Shown here one piece after another: positions 49,891 through 59,034 of a stretch of 60,259 nt of DNA (positions within the stretch are counted from its first letter, which is position 1; each line of letters begins with the position of its first letter). This DNA is from Blautia sp. An81 (GTDB lineage Bacteria > Bacillota > Clostridia > Lachnospirales > Lachnospiraceae). The stretch covers positions 1 through 60,259 of the forward strand of contig NZ_NFHH01000023.1 of assembly GCF_002161285.1 (NCBI RefSeq), written 5' to 3'. Made by a program: the position numbers and the translations under genes. Under the pieces are notes generated by a model, which had not been told where the DNA came from, did not search any database, and worked only from the letters and a program-made list of their open reading frames with translations.

Positions 49891-52800
49891 ATGAAGTTAC
49901 AATTTAAACATCAGAAGTTCCAGGCAGATGCCGCCAAAGCGGTCGTGGATGTATTCGCAGGCCAGCCTTATCTTACCCCTACCTATATGATGGATCGAGG
50001 TTACCAAGGTAAGCTGATTGAAGGTGGAACCTTTTTACAGACAACACTTTCTGAAGATGAAGATTTTACAGGCTGGCGAAATGAAAGAATTGTACCGGAG
50101 CTGAACGACGGTCTGATTCTGGAACACATACAAAAAATTCAAAGAGCACACCAGATTAAGCCTTCTACCAAACTGGAGGGACGCTACAATCTGACCATAG
50201 AAATGGAAACCGGTGTCGGTAAAACCTACACCTACATCAAGACGATGTATGAGCTGAACAAGCACTACGGATGGAGCAAGTTCATCATTGTGGTTCCGAG
50301 CATTGCCATTCGTGAGGGCGTTTACAAGTCCTTTGAGGTAACGCAGGATCATTTTGCAGAGGAATATGGTAAGAAGATTCGCTTCTTTATCTATAACTCT
50401 GCCCAGCTGACCGAGATTGACCGTTTCGCTTCGGACAGTTCAATCAATGTGATGATTATCAACTCCCAGGCGTTTAATGCCAGAGGTAAGGATGCTCGTC
50501 GTATCTACATGAAGTTGGACGAGTTCCGTTCTCGTCGCCCGATTGATATTATTGCAAAGACGAACCCTATCTTGATTATCGATGAGCCGCAGTCCGTCGA
50601 GGGTAAACAGACGAAGGAAAGACTGAAAGAGTTTAATCCTCTGATGACCCTTCGCTATTCTGCAACTCATAAAGACGATAGCATTTACAATATGGTCTAT
50701 CGACTGGACGCAATGGAAGCTTACAACAAGCGTTTGGTTAAGAAGATTTCCGTTAAGGGTATTACCGAGTCAGGCAGTACCGCTACAGAGAGCTATGTGT
50801 ATCTGGAAAGCGTAAATCTTTCCAAGGCAGATCCGACCGCTACCATCCAGTTTGACTTTAAAGGTGCTACAGGTATCCGTAAAAAGACCATGACTGTGGG
50901 CATTGGTTTCAATCTGTATGATTACTCCGGTCAGATGGAGGAATACAAAGCCGGCTTTGTAGTGAAGTTTATTGACGGACGAGACAATTCTGTCGAGTTC
51001 TTGAATGGTATCAAGATCTATGCCGGTGATGTTATTGGTAAGGTCAGCGAGGAACAGCTTCGCCGCATTCAGATTCGTGAAACAATTCTTTCTCATATTG
51101 AAAGAGAACGCCAGTTGTTCTATAAGGGCATCAAGGTTCTTTCCCTTTTCTTCATCGACGAGGTTGCACATTATAAGCAATATGACGCTGCTGGACAACC
51201 TTTCAATGGTATCTTTGCAGATATGTTCGAGGAGGAATATAAGGATATCGTGGACAATCTTCAGATTGGCATGGGTGAGGATGATTACATCAAATATTTG
51301 AAAGCAATCTCACCGTCCAAAACACACGCAGGCTATTTTTCGGTGGATAAGAAAGGAAGAATGACGGATAGTAAACTGTCGAATAAGAAAGAACGCACTT
51401 CCGATGACATTGATGCTTACGATTTGATTATGAAGGACAAGGAGCTGCTTCTCGACCGTGACCCCAAGAAGTCGCCGGTACGCTTCATTTTTTCCCATTC
51501 TGCACTGCGTGAGGGGTGGGATAACCCTAATGTATTCCAAATTTGTACCCTGAAGCAAAGTAGTAGCGATGTGCGCAAGCGACAAGAAGTTGGCCGTGGT
51601 CTCCGTCTTTGTGTCAACCAGGACGGTGAAAGAATGGATTCTAATATATTGGGCAACGATGTTCACAACATCAATGTCCTGACGGTTATTGCCAGCGAGA
51701 GCTATGATTCTTTTGCAAAAGGTTTGCAGTCTGAAATGGCTGAAGCTGTTGCAAGTCGACCACAGGTTGTTACCGCAGATCTGTTTAAAGGAAAGGTTAT
51801 CGTGGATGCCAGAGGAAATGAGCAGGTTGTTGATTCTGAAACTGCAAGTGCAATTTTCTTTGACCTGATCGTGAATGGCTACATTGACAAAAAGGGGATT
51901 CTTACTGATAAATACTACACTGATAAGGCAAATAATGAAATCAAGATTGCAGAAGAAGTGGCTGATAGTGCTGAGTCTGTTATCAAGATTCTAGATTCTG
52001 TTTACGATGATAAGTCCATGAAGCTCGAAGATGCCCGTAAAAACAATGTGGAATTGCAACTGGACGATAAGAAACTGGCCATGCCGCAGTTCAAGGCTTT
52101 GTGGGAACGAATCAGTCCGAAGTCTGTGTATGTGGTTGACTTTGATACAGATGAGCTGGTACAAAAGTCCATTGCATCCCTGAACCGCAGTCTTCATGTT
52201 GCGAAGATTTACTTCAAGGTAGAAACCGGCTCAATGGATGAAATCAAATCCAAGGATGCTCTGGTAAGCGGCGCTTCCTTTGTGAAGGATAAGTCATCTA
52301 CCTACGGTGCTTACCACACTATTACTGCCAATCATGGAGTGAAATATGATCTTGTTGGCAAACTGGTTGAAGAAACTGGTCTGACCCGTAAAGCTGTGGT
52401 GGATATTCTTGTGGGCATTGAAAAAACTGTGTTTGACCAGTTCAAGAATAACCCGGAAGAATTTATTATAAAAGCAGCTTCCCTTATCAATGATGAAAAG
52501 GCCACTGCAATCATCCAGCATATTTCCTATAATGTCCTGGACGAAAGATACAGTACAGATATTTTCACTGAACCGACGATTAAGGGGAAACTTGGTACTA
52601 ATGCAATGAAGGCGACTCGCCATCTGTACGATCATATCGTATACGATTCCACTAATGAGCGTGATTTCGCAACCGACTTGGATACAAATACTGATGTTGC
52701 CGTTTATGTTAAGCTCCCTGACTGTTTCTATATTTCTACCCCAGTGGGCAAGTATAACCCTGACTGGGCGATTGCTTTCTATGAGGGAACAGTGAAGCAT

Positions 52801-52971
52801 ATCTACTTTGTCGCCGAAACAAAAGGCTCCATGTCCTCTATGCAGTTGAGACTGATTGAGGAATCTAAGATTCATTGTGCAAGAGAGCACTTTAAGGCAA
52901 TCAGTGGAGAGAATGTGGTTTACGATGTGGTGGATAGCTATCAGACGTTGCTTGAAAAAGTAATGAAATAA
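49891..52971 (+). CDS. type III Res-like helicase-endonuclease
   Basis: The 1026-residue protein has Walker A EMETGVGKTYTYIK (~residue 108), the type III Walker B LIIDEPQSVEG (~230), motif III YSATHKD, and motif VI EVGRGLRLCVNQ. The C-terminal nuclease core is KYNPDWAIAFYEG followed by YFVAETKGS, the PD...ExK arrangement of Res endonucleases. With the methyltransferase it makes a type III-like restriction pair that cleaves unmodified DNA after ATP-driven movement. GAAAGGGG precedes the start. Confidence 0.92.
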   Translation: MKLQFKHQKFQADAAKAVVDVFAGQPYLTPTYMMDRGYQGKLIEGGTFLQTTLSEDEDFTGWRNERIVPELNDGLILEHIQKIQRAHQIKPSTKLEGRYNLTIEMETGVGKTYTYIKTMYELNKHYGWSKFIIVVPSIAIREGVYKSFEVTQDHFAEEYGKKIRFFIYNSAQLTEIDRFASDSSINVMIINSQAFNARGKDARRIYMKLDEFRSRRPIDIIAKTNPILIIDEPQSVEGKQTKERLKEFNPLMTLRYSATHKDDSIYNMVYRLDAMEAYNKRLVKKISVKGITESGSTATESYVYLESVNLSKADPTATIQFDFKGATGIRKKTMTVGIGFNLYDYSGQMEEYKAGFVVKFIDGRDNSVEFLNGIKIYAGDVIGKVSEEQLRRIQIRETILSHIERERQLFYKGIKVLSLFFIDEVAHYKQYDAAGQPFNGIFADMFEEEYKDIVDNLQIGMGEDDYIKYLKAISPSKTHAGYFSVDKKGRMTDSKLSNKKERTSDDIDAYDLIMKDKELLLDRDPKKSPVRFIFSHSALREGWDNPNVFQICTLKQSSSDVRKRQEVGRGLRLCVNQDGERMDSNILGNDVHNINVLTVIASESYDSFAKGLQSEMAEAVASRPQVVTADLFKGKVIVDARGNEQVVDSETASAIFFDLIVNGYIDKKGILTDKYYTDKANNEIKIAEEVADSAESVIKILDSVYDDKSMKLEDARKNNVELQLDDKKLAMPQFKALWERISPKSVYVVDFDTDELVQKSIASLNRSLHVAKIYFKVETGSMDEIKSKDALVSGASFVKDKSSTYGAYHTITANHGVKYDLVGKLVEETGLTRKAVVDILVGIEKTVFDQFKNNPEEFIIKAASLINDEKATAIIQHISYNVLDERYSTDIFTEPTIKGKLGTNAMKATRHLYDHIVYDSTNERDFATDLDTNTDVAVYVKLPDCFYISTPVGKYNPDWAIAFYEGTVKHIYFVAETKGSMSSMQLRLIEESKIHCAREHFKAISGENVVYDVVDSYQTLLEKVMK

Positions 52972-52996
52972 CCTAAACTGCGAATGGAGGTAGGAA

Positions 52997-53388
52997 ATGG
53001 CTCAACATTTATCTGTAAAAGTTCCGTGAAAAGACAACAGATATAACAGCCTCGTATGTGATAAGCAGTGTTACAATAACGCTTGATTGAGGTTAAAGGA
53101 TATCTCCAGTAGTAGAGGCAATGAACTGGAAGAAAAATTAAGTGGATGTCCTAGGACACCTATACCAAAATCATGGTTCATCCATATAAAACATGTAATA
53201 ACAGCACTCACAAGTATTCCCGAGAGACGGAGTTGAAATATCATCTGTTCTCTCTGCCGGCACGACCTTTTGGTTGGAATATGTCGCATAAAGGAAACGA
53301 TGACAATATCGGGAACTTTGTGCGTAAATTTGCTATTGTTTATGACCCTAATAGAGAACCCAATTTGCCGTTCTCGACAAACTAGGTT
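52997..53388 (+). pseudogene. broken N-terminal fragment of a large ATP-binding/helicase-type protein
   Basis: After GGAGGTAGG, an ATG (52997) opens MAQHLSVKVP, stop, KDNRYNSLVCDKQCYNNA, stop, LRLKDISSSRGNELEEKLSG. The continuation in another frame (53173-53385) reads YSRETELKYHLFSLPARPFG and WNMSHKGNDDNIGNF. This resembles the N-terminus of large ATP-binding proteins beginning HLSVRVPWKDNGYNG-like sequence in Clostridia. TGA replaces the expected Trp and Cys codons, and a frameshift and truncation follow. The rest of the gene is missing. Confidence 0.6.
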
Positions 53389-53405
53389 CAGGATGCAGAT
53401 TGATT

Positions 53406-53431
53406 GAGTTTATAGTACCTGGTACCGTGAA
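53406..53431 (+). repeat. 26-bp direct repeat, right copy
   Basis: This is the partner of 43508-43533 (24 of 26 identical). Translated, both give EFIVPGTV; here the frame ends five codons later. Confidence 0.8.
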
Positions 53432-53538
53432 TATCCACAAATAGGATTCTTCTATGATAAGGCGGGATGGAGCGCTTGAGCAAGGATTTCTGTCTTTAGA
53501 AGACTAATGAATAGCCGATGGTTTGGAAGGAGAAACAC

Positions 53539-56382
53539 ATGATTGATTTCAAAAAATTAAATCCCATACTGGAAGGGTACAAAACGTACTTTCCGAGCCA
53601 TTGGGATGATGAAAAATATAAGTGGGAGGCGATCAAACACTTTCAGGAGCACTGGGATATTGACGCTGAAAATTTCGGAGAGATGTTCAAACAGGCTACT
53701 GAAAAGACATTTAACTTACTGGCGTCAGGGTATGCTTACCCGCGCGGCATGATTACAAACTTTGCCAAAGCAGATGATGGTGCAACACGGGAGATGTTCC
53801 GGAATTTGTTTGATGAGTCTCAGGATCTGGCTGCAAGAGTATATGCTTTCCAGACAGTAGCGGAGGAATTACGGTCAAAGTATGATGACGGTACGTGGAG
53901 AAATCACTATCAGAATACGAATGCTATTAGTACATATCTCTGGCTGCGATATCCGGACAAGTATTATATCTACAAGTATGAGTTGTTCCGTGCGGTTGCA
54001 AAAGAATTGTCTTCTGATTACATGCCGAAGAAGAACGGTTCAGTTGAAAACCTGATTGGCGGTTTTCAACTGTATGATGAGATCTGTAACGCTATCAAGA
54101 CAGATTCAGACATTAAGACTTTGATTAATGATGCTCTTGTTCCAAGTTGTTACGATGACCCTGAAATGAAGACAGTTACCATCGATGTAGGATTCTATCT
54201 TGCACGTTATTATTTAAGCGAACAGGATGCCACCAAAGAAACTGAAGAGTGGTTTCCTAAGGATTATTCGCCAGAACTTAGTGTGGACGACTGGATTGAG
54301 CTGTTGAATGATAGTTCTATCTTTACAATAAATAGCCTGCAAATCATGAAACGTCTAAAAGATTATGGTGGTGCTGCTACATGCAAGCAACTTTCGGTGA
54401 AATATGGGGAAAATCCCAATTTTTATAATGGCGGATCGTGGTCGCTTGCTCAACGTATTGCAAAGAAAACGGGCTGCCCTGTTATGACAAAAGACACGAA
54501 TGATTCAAAATGGTGGCCAATTCTTTATATTGGAAGGAAAGCTGATAAATCCTCTGAAGGCGCATACATATGGAAGCTTAGAGAAGAATTGGCAGAAGCG
54601 CTGAATAAAGTAGATTTAAGTGAGATTGATTTATATGTTGATAATACACCGTCCATATGGAAAATCAGTCAGGGCTCTATATCTGAGAAGAACAGAATCA
54701 TTTTTGAAGGACGTAATGTTGTAGTGGTACACAGTACAACAAAAGCAAAAGCTACCTCTAAGGTTTCTCAGGGTGAGAGTTTTATGGAGGGTATCAAGGA
54801 AGGGGATTATTTTTACCTTTGTTATGGAAATAGCATAAGGTTGTTGGGGCAATTTGTTACTGATAAGGCTGTTCTTAATCCAGAAATGGAAGACGGTTGG
54901 TATGAAAGAGAGTACCGATTAATAAGGACATCAAAAGATACATCTGCTTACAAGGGAATTCAGAAATGGTGGACGCCAAATGATAACTCTACCTGTATAA
55001 AGGTTGAAACCGAAGATAAGGAGCTGTTTGAAGAAACAATCTTAAATCCTTATTTTGATATGACGGTGTCTGCACTTTTGGGGGATGAAAATCAGGAGCA
55101 GAATTATTGGTGGCTGACCGCAAATCCTAAAATTTGGAGTTTTTCAGATATCAAAATTGGTGAAGAGCAGAATTATACACTTTACAATGAGAATGGAAAT
55201 AAGCGTCGTGTATTTCAGAACTTTCTTGATGCAAAGGTCGGGGATGTGGTTATAGGGTATGAGGCTAATCCGGTAAAGAAGGTTGTGGCTATTGCTAGGA
55301 TTACACAGGCGAATGATGGTAAGGCTATCTATTTTGAAAAGGTTGAAGGTCTGGCTACACCGATTGAGTACCTTGCTCTTAAGGGATGTCCTGAACTTAA
55401 AAAGATGGAGTTTTTCGTACAGCCGAACGGAAGCTTATTCAAGCTGACTAAAGGTGAATACGACTTTATCATGGACATTATACGAGAAGAAAACCCTCTG
55501 AAGAAACCGGATACTGCAAAGCAGAAATACACCAAGGAAGATTTTCTCAGCAAGGTCTACATGACAGAGGAAAGGTATGATGTCCTAGAAACATTACTGA
55601 GAAATAAGATGAATGTGATCTTGCAGGGAGCACCAGGTGTTGGCAAGACCTTCACAGCCAAGAAACTTGCATATGCCATGATGGGGGAGGCGGATGATTC
55701 CCGTATAGAAATGGTTCAGTTCCATCAGAACTATTCCTATGAGGATTTCATCATGGGATATCGTCCGGATGGGGCTGATTTCAAGCTCACAGACGGTATC
55801 TTCTATCGGTTTTGTCAAACAGCGGCGAATTATCCGGATAAGGAATTTTTCTTTATCATTGATGAGATTAACCGTGGAAATATGAGTAAGATATTTGGGG
55901 AGTGTCTGATGCTGATTGAGAAGGATTACCGAGGAACAAAGGCTACTTTGGCCTATAGCGGAATGCCATTCTCTGTGCCGGAAAATCTGTACATTATAGG
56001 CATGATGAATACTGCTGACCGAAGTCTTGCAATGATTGACTATGCACTCAGAAGAAGGTTCAGTTTCTTTGAGGTGGAGCCTGGCTTTAATTCAGAAGGA
56101 TTCACGAACTATCAGAATGCATTTGGCAATGAGACTTTTAATGCTCTGATTGAGCAGATCAAGCTGCTGAATAAAGAAATTACAGAAGATAAATCGCTGG
56201 GACGAGGATTTCAGATTGGGCATAGCTATTTCTGCGGAAGAGAAGAGCTTGGATGCACTGATGAGTGGATGCGTTCTGTGGTAGAATTTGATATCCTGCC
56301 GATGTTGAGTGAATACTGGTTTGATGAACCGACAAAGTTGCAGCGTTGGGAGAGAAATTTGCGTGGTGTATTTGATGATTAA
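53539..56382 (+). CDS. mcrB: EVE-domain McrB-like AAA+ GTPase/ATPase
   Basis: The ATG at 53539 (MIDFKKLNPIL) follows AAGGAG; the frame from 53518 has none. The 947-residue protein has a ~390-residue helical N-terminal region (YLWLRYPDKYYIYKYE), then EVE/PUA-like domains that read modified bases (first about 390-490 with FYLCYGNSIRLLGQF, second about 524-650 with YWWLTANPKIWSF and AKVGDVVIGYEANP). A McrB-type AAA+ motor follows (QGAPGVGKTFTAKKL at ~697, FFIIDEINRGNMSKIFGE, MNTADRSLAMIDYALRRRF). It should recognise modified DNA and drive the nuclease encoded next, which overlaps by eight bases. Confidence 0.92.
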   Translation: MIDFKKLNPILEGYKTYFPSHWDDEKYKWEAIKHFQEHWDIDAENFGEMFKQATEKTFNLLASGYAYPRGMITNFAKADDGATREMFRNLFDESQDLAARVYAFQTVAEELRSKYDDGTWRNHYQNTNAISTYLWLRYPDKYYIYKYELFRAVAKELSSDYMPKKNGSVENLIGGFQLYDEICNAIKTDSDIKTLINDALVPSCYDDPEMKTVTIDVGFYLARYYLSEQDATKETEEWFPKDYSPELSVDDWIELLNDSSIFTINSLQIMKRLKDYGGAATCKQLSVKYGENPNFYNGGSWSLAQRIAKKTGCPVMTKDTNDSKWWPILYIGRKADKSSEGAYIWKLREELAEALNKVDLSEIDLYVDNTPSIWKISQGSISEKNRIIFEGRNVVVVHSTTKAKATSKVSQGESFMEGIKEGDYFYLCYGNSIRLLGQFVTDKAVLNPEMEDGWYEREYRLIRTSKDTSAYKGIQKWWTPNDNSTCIKVETEDKELFEETILNPYFDMTVSALLGDENQEQNYWWLTANPKIWSFSDIKIGEEQNYTLYNENGNKRRVFQNFLDAKVGDVVIGYEANPVKKVVAIARITQANDGKAIYFEKVEGLATPIEYLALKGCPELKKMEFFVQPNGSLFKLTKGEYDFIMDIIREENPLKKPDTAKQKYTKEDFLSKVYMTEERYDVLETLLRNKMNVILQGAPGVGKTFTAKKLAYAMMGEADDSRIEMVQFHQNYSYEDFIMGYRPDGADFKLTDGIFYRFCQTAANYPDKEFFFIIDEINRGNMSKIFGECLMLIEKDYRGTKATLAYSGMPFSVPENLYIIGMMNTADRSLAMIDYALRRRFSFFEVEPGFNSEGFTNYQNAFGNETFNALIEQIKLLNKEITEDKSLGRGFQIGHSYFCGREELGCTDEWMRSVVEFDILPMLSEYWFDEPTKLQRWERNLRGVFDD

Positions 56383-57442
56383 GGATAAGAGCATATTTAT
56401 AAAAAACATATACTATATGCTTTCCTATGCATTTAAGATTCTGAAACAGTCGAATTATGATGAGGTAGCTTCGGAAAAGTTCGAGAATGCACAGGACTTA
56501 TTTGCTGCGATTCTTAGCAAGGGTATTGCTCAGCAGCTGAAGCAGGGACTTTACCGGGAATATATTACGAAAAACGAGACGTTATCCACCATGAGAGGCA
56601 AGCTGGACCTGCAGGAGACTCTGCGAAACCGGATCCAGCGAAAGCAGAAGTTGGCCTGTGAGTTTGATGAGCTGTCTGAGAATAATTTGTTCAATCAGAT
56701 TTTAAAAACCACGATTCATTACCTTCTAATTGCTGAAGGCGTGGAAGTGGAAAGAAAATCTGTGCTGAAGAAGATCCTTGTATTTTTTGACGGCATCGAA
56801 CTCTTAGAACCTTCCGTCATCCCATGGAGCCACCTTTATTATCAGAGGAATAATAAGAACTATGAGATGTTGATGAATGTCTGTTATTTTGTTCTGGATG
56901 GAATGCTTCGGACCACAGAGAAGGGTGAGTATAAGATGGAGTCCTTCTCAGATGAGCATATGGCCAGGCTTTATGAGAAGTTTATTCTGGAATACTATAA
57001 CCAGCATCACACTTATCTGAGTGAGGTCAACGCAGGACAGGTGAAATGGAATCTGATTGGTGATAACAGCGAGTCCATGATACGGTTCCTGCCGATCATG
57101 CAGACAGATATCATGCTAAGATTAAAGGATCAGATTCTCATCATTGACGCGAAGTATTATGGGAAGACGCTTCAGCAGCAATATGATAAGTATACTCTGC
57201 ATTCCAATAATGTGTATCAGATATTCACTTATGTTAAGAATCAGGATAAGAACAATACTGGAAATGTGGCGGGGATCCTTCTGTATGCTAAGACGGATGA
57301 GGACATTACTCCGGATTGTATGTTTAACATGGGAGGAAATCAGATTGGGGCAAAGACACTGGATCTGAATAGGGATTTCCCGTTGATTGCGGAACAGCTG
57401 GATAAACTGGCCGGAGATTTCTTTAAGGTGAAGTTTGCGTAG
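56375..57442 (+). CDS. mcrC: McrC-family nuclease subunit
   Basis: The start ATG 56375 (MIKDKSIFIKNIYYML) overlaps the mcrB stop, so translation is coupled; a longer frame from 56309 lies inside mcrB. The 355-residue protein has the McrC features KNIYYMLSYAF, MRGKLDLQETL and the nuclease core LPIMQTDIMLRL followed by LIIDAKYYG and YQIFTYV (the D...DxK of a PD-(D/E)xK fold). It cuts DNA together with the McrB ring. It is a standard partner for an EVE-McrB. Confidence 0.92.
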   Translation: MIKDKSIFIKNIYYMLSYAFKILKQSNYDEVASEKFENAQDLFAAILSKGIAQQLKQGLYREYITKNETLSTMRGKLDLQETLRNRIQRKQKLACEFDELSENNLFNQILKTTIHYLLIAEGVEVERKSVLKKILVFFDGIELLEPSVIPWSHLYYQRNNKNYEMLMNVCYFVLDGMLRTTEKGEYKMESFSDEHMARLYEKFILEYYNQHHTYLSEVNAGQVKWNLIGDNSESMIRFLPIMQTDIMLRLKDQILIIDAKYYGKTLQQQYDKYTLHSNNVYQIFTYVKNQDKNNTGNVAGILLYAKTDEDITPDCMFNMGGNQIGAKTLDLNRDFPLIAEQLDKLAGDFFKVKFA

Positions 57443-57454
57443 TGGAGGAGATGG

Positions 57455-58096
57455 ATGGTAGTAAAAGAAACCGAACGATTATACAAATCATATTTGAACA
57501 TCACCAATTCTCGCTGGGAATATGGCAACAGTGTCCTATACCGTATGTGTGAAGAAGAGCCAGAGCATAAACAGATAGATGTTATCGTTGGCAAGATTTG
57601 GCTCATCGGAAGGAGCTATGCTGCGGCCATTGAGAGACGAAAGAATGCGGTTGTTGTTGGAGATGATTTTTATTATGATGTGGTAGCCCCGAAACTGTTG
57701 GAGATCGGTTCGGAACTTGATGATCGGATCACTAGATTGAGAAAGAGCAAAGGGCTTGTTCTTGATGACATTAAATTGGTTCTGAGTACACATAAGTTCT
57801 TGATGGATATTTTTTATGAATTGACCGGATTGGAAAAGAGATCTCTTGCATCAAAATATCTCCACTTTCATTGCCCGGAGAAGTTTTTTATCTATGATAG
57901 TCGGGCAAGAGTAGGAATCGGGAAGCTGGTGAAGAGACCTAATAAAGAAATTCTTACGGATGTGTCCGATTACGATCCAGAATATGGAGACTTTGTATGT
58001 AGGGTGCTTGAACTGCAGGAATATCTGGATGAACAGCTTGGAGTATATGAATTGCCGCGAAAATTGGATGGCTTTCTTCTGACAGCAATCAAATAA
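57455..58096 (+). CDS. unknown third protein of the EVE-McrBC operon
   Basis: The 213-residue protein starts 12 bases after mcrC (GTGGAGGAG site), so it belongs to the operon. It is mostly helical, with no signal peptide, membrane segment or recognisable catalytic motif. Distinct stretches are KIWLIGRSYAAAIERR and YLHFHCPEKFFIYDSRA, which look conserved (His-x-His-Cys, Arg/Asp-rich). The function is unknown to me; by position it may modulate or add to the McrBC nuclease. It ends before a terminator. Confidence 0.75.
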   Translation: MVVKETERLYKSYLNITNSRWEYGNSVLYRMCEEEPEHKQIDVIVGKIWLIGRSYAAAIERRKNAVVVGDDFYYDVVAPKLLEIGSELDDRITRLRKSKGLVLDDIKLVLSTHKFLMDIFYELTGLEKRSLASKYLHFHCPEKFFIYDSRARVGIGKLVKRPNKEILTDVSDYDPEYGDFVCRVLELQEYLDEQLGVYELPRKLDGFLLTAIK

Positions 58097-58209
58097 CGGA
58101 TGGAGAAGATCTATATTCGAAACGAAGAAAACACTTATCGCCGTGTATAAGGATGAGTATAAATGTTAGTCTAAAAGTGATCACTCTATAGTTGAAGAAC
58201 ATAAACCCC

Positions 58210-58250
58210 GGTCAGAAAAGACGGTATGCCTTTTTCTGATCAAATTAAAA
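58210..58250 (+). terminator. terminator of the EVE-McrBC operon
   Basis: GGTCAGAAAA pairs with TTTTTCTGATC (one G-T) around an 11-base loop. It lies after the third gene, with a second hairpin close behind. Confidence 0.65.
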
Positions 58251-58272
58251 AAACTTTTTACAAACTATTAAC

Positions 58273-58307
58273 AAGAATCACAGGAACTGAATGCTCCTGT
58301 GATTCTT
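58273..58307. terminator. terminator of the minus-strand trio (bidirectional)
   Basis: AAGAATCACAGGA pairs perfectly with TCCTGTGATTCTT over a nine-base loop. It begins just after the stop of the minus-strand four-TM gene and also stops plus-strand read-through. Confidence 0.85.
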
Positions 58308-58308
58308 A

Positions 58309-59022
58309 TTAGTTAGTATTAAGAGAGTCACATGCTGATAACAAAGCGCGTGCATATTTTTTGCCAGAAGAAATAACTAGTTTTTTGTTGATAAGAAAAA
58401 TCCATATTAATAAAAAAGCAAGGTTAATAAAAAAGCCACAAATTATATTTGTCAAATTTAAAGAAATAAATTGTCTGTGTCTCAAAAAAAATAGTGCTGC
58501 ATTAAAGACTATACCAATGAAACATATGGCTAAACCAAGAGGCTTTAATCCTAATAAATTATATGAGAAACCAAAATTGATGTTTTCTTCGGCGATTAGT
58601 GGGAATTTATTTGGGTCACGTGTTTGGGCAATTAGCCAAGTTACAGCAGTCGAAACAGAATTTTTCATATGTGTATCGTCATCAGAAAGTGTAAATTCTT
58701 TAATATTTTGAGATAAAAAAGTATAATATCTGTCCTTGCTTTTTGGGTCAATATAATTGGATGATGGCAATAATGCTTTTTGAGCAGGCAACAAATCGGG
58801 AAAACATTTTTTCATGGCTCGAGTGCCAGGTATTCTGCAATAAATTATTAGAAGATTACAAAATCCATATGTAATTAATAGCACAATCAATGTTGAAGTG
58901 ATTTTTTGCATTTCTGATATAAGTAAATACAGTTCCAAGATCAAAGGGGCAATAAGGATTATTCCAACGCTCAGGCGGGCTCTTAGATTGTATGGGCCAA
59001 ATGCAGTAAATAATTCTTTCAT
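58309..59022 (-). CDS. four-transmembrane protein of the minus-strand trio
   Basis: The 237-residue protein has four hydrophobic helices in two pairs: LSVGIILIAPLILELYLLI and STLIVLLITYGFCNLLIIYC near the N-terminus, then GLAICFIGIVFNAALFFL and FFINLAFLLIWIFLI near the C-terminus. A soluble loop of ~95 residues between them contains RIPGTRAMKKCFPDLLPAQK, YYTFLSQNI and WLIAQTRDPNKFPLI. I do not recognise the family. Membrane effectors of abortive-infection systems often have this 2+2 layout, and the gene follows GGAGA 12 bases after an unknown protein in a tight operon inside a defence island. A pore-forming role is a guess. Confidence 0.65.
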   Translation of the reverse strand: MKELFTAFGPYNLRARLSVGIILIAPLILELYLLISEMQKITSTLIVLLITYGFCNLLIIYCRIPGTRAMKKCFPDLLPAQKALLPSSNYIDPKSKDRYYTFLSQNIKEFTLSDDDTHMKNSVSTAVTWLIAQTRDPNKFPLIAEENINFGFSYNLLGLKPLGLAICFIGIVFNAALFFLRHRQFISLNLTNIICGFFINLAFLLIWIFLINKKLVISSGKKYARALLSACDSLNTN

Positions 59023-59034
59023 GAAAAAAGTCTC

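Noticed and set aside
52997-53170. In-frame TGA codons as selenocysteine or recoded Trp
   Set aside because: Other genes in the window end in TGA normally, no SECIS-like hairpin follows, and the frame breaks further on, so a pseudogene is the simpler reading.
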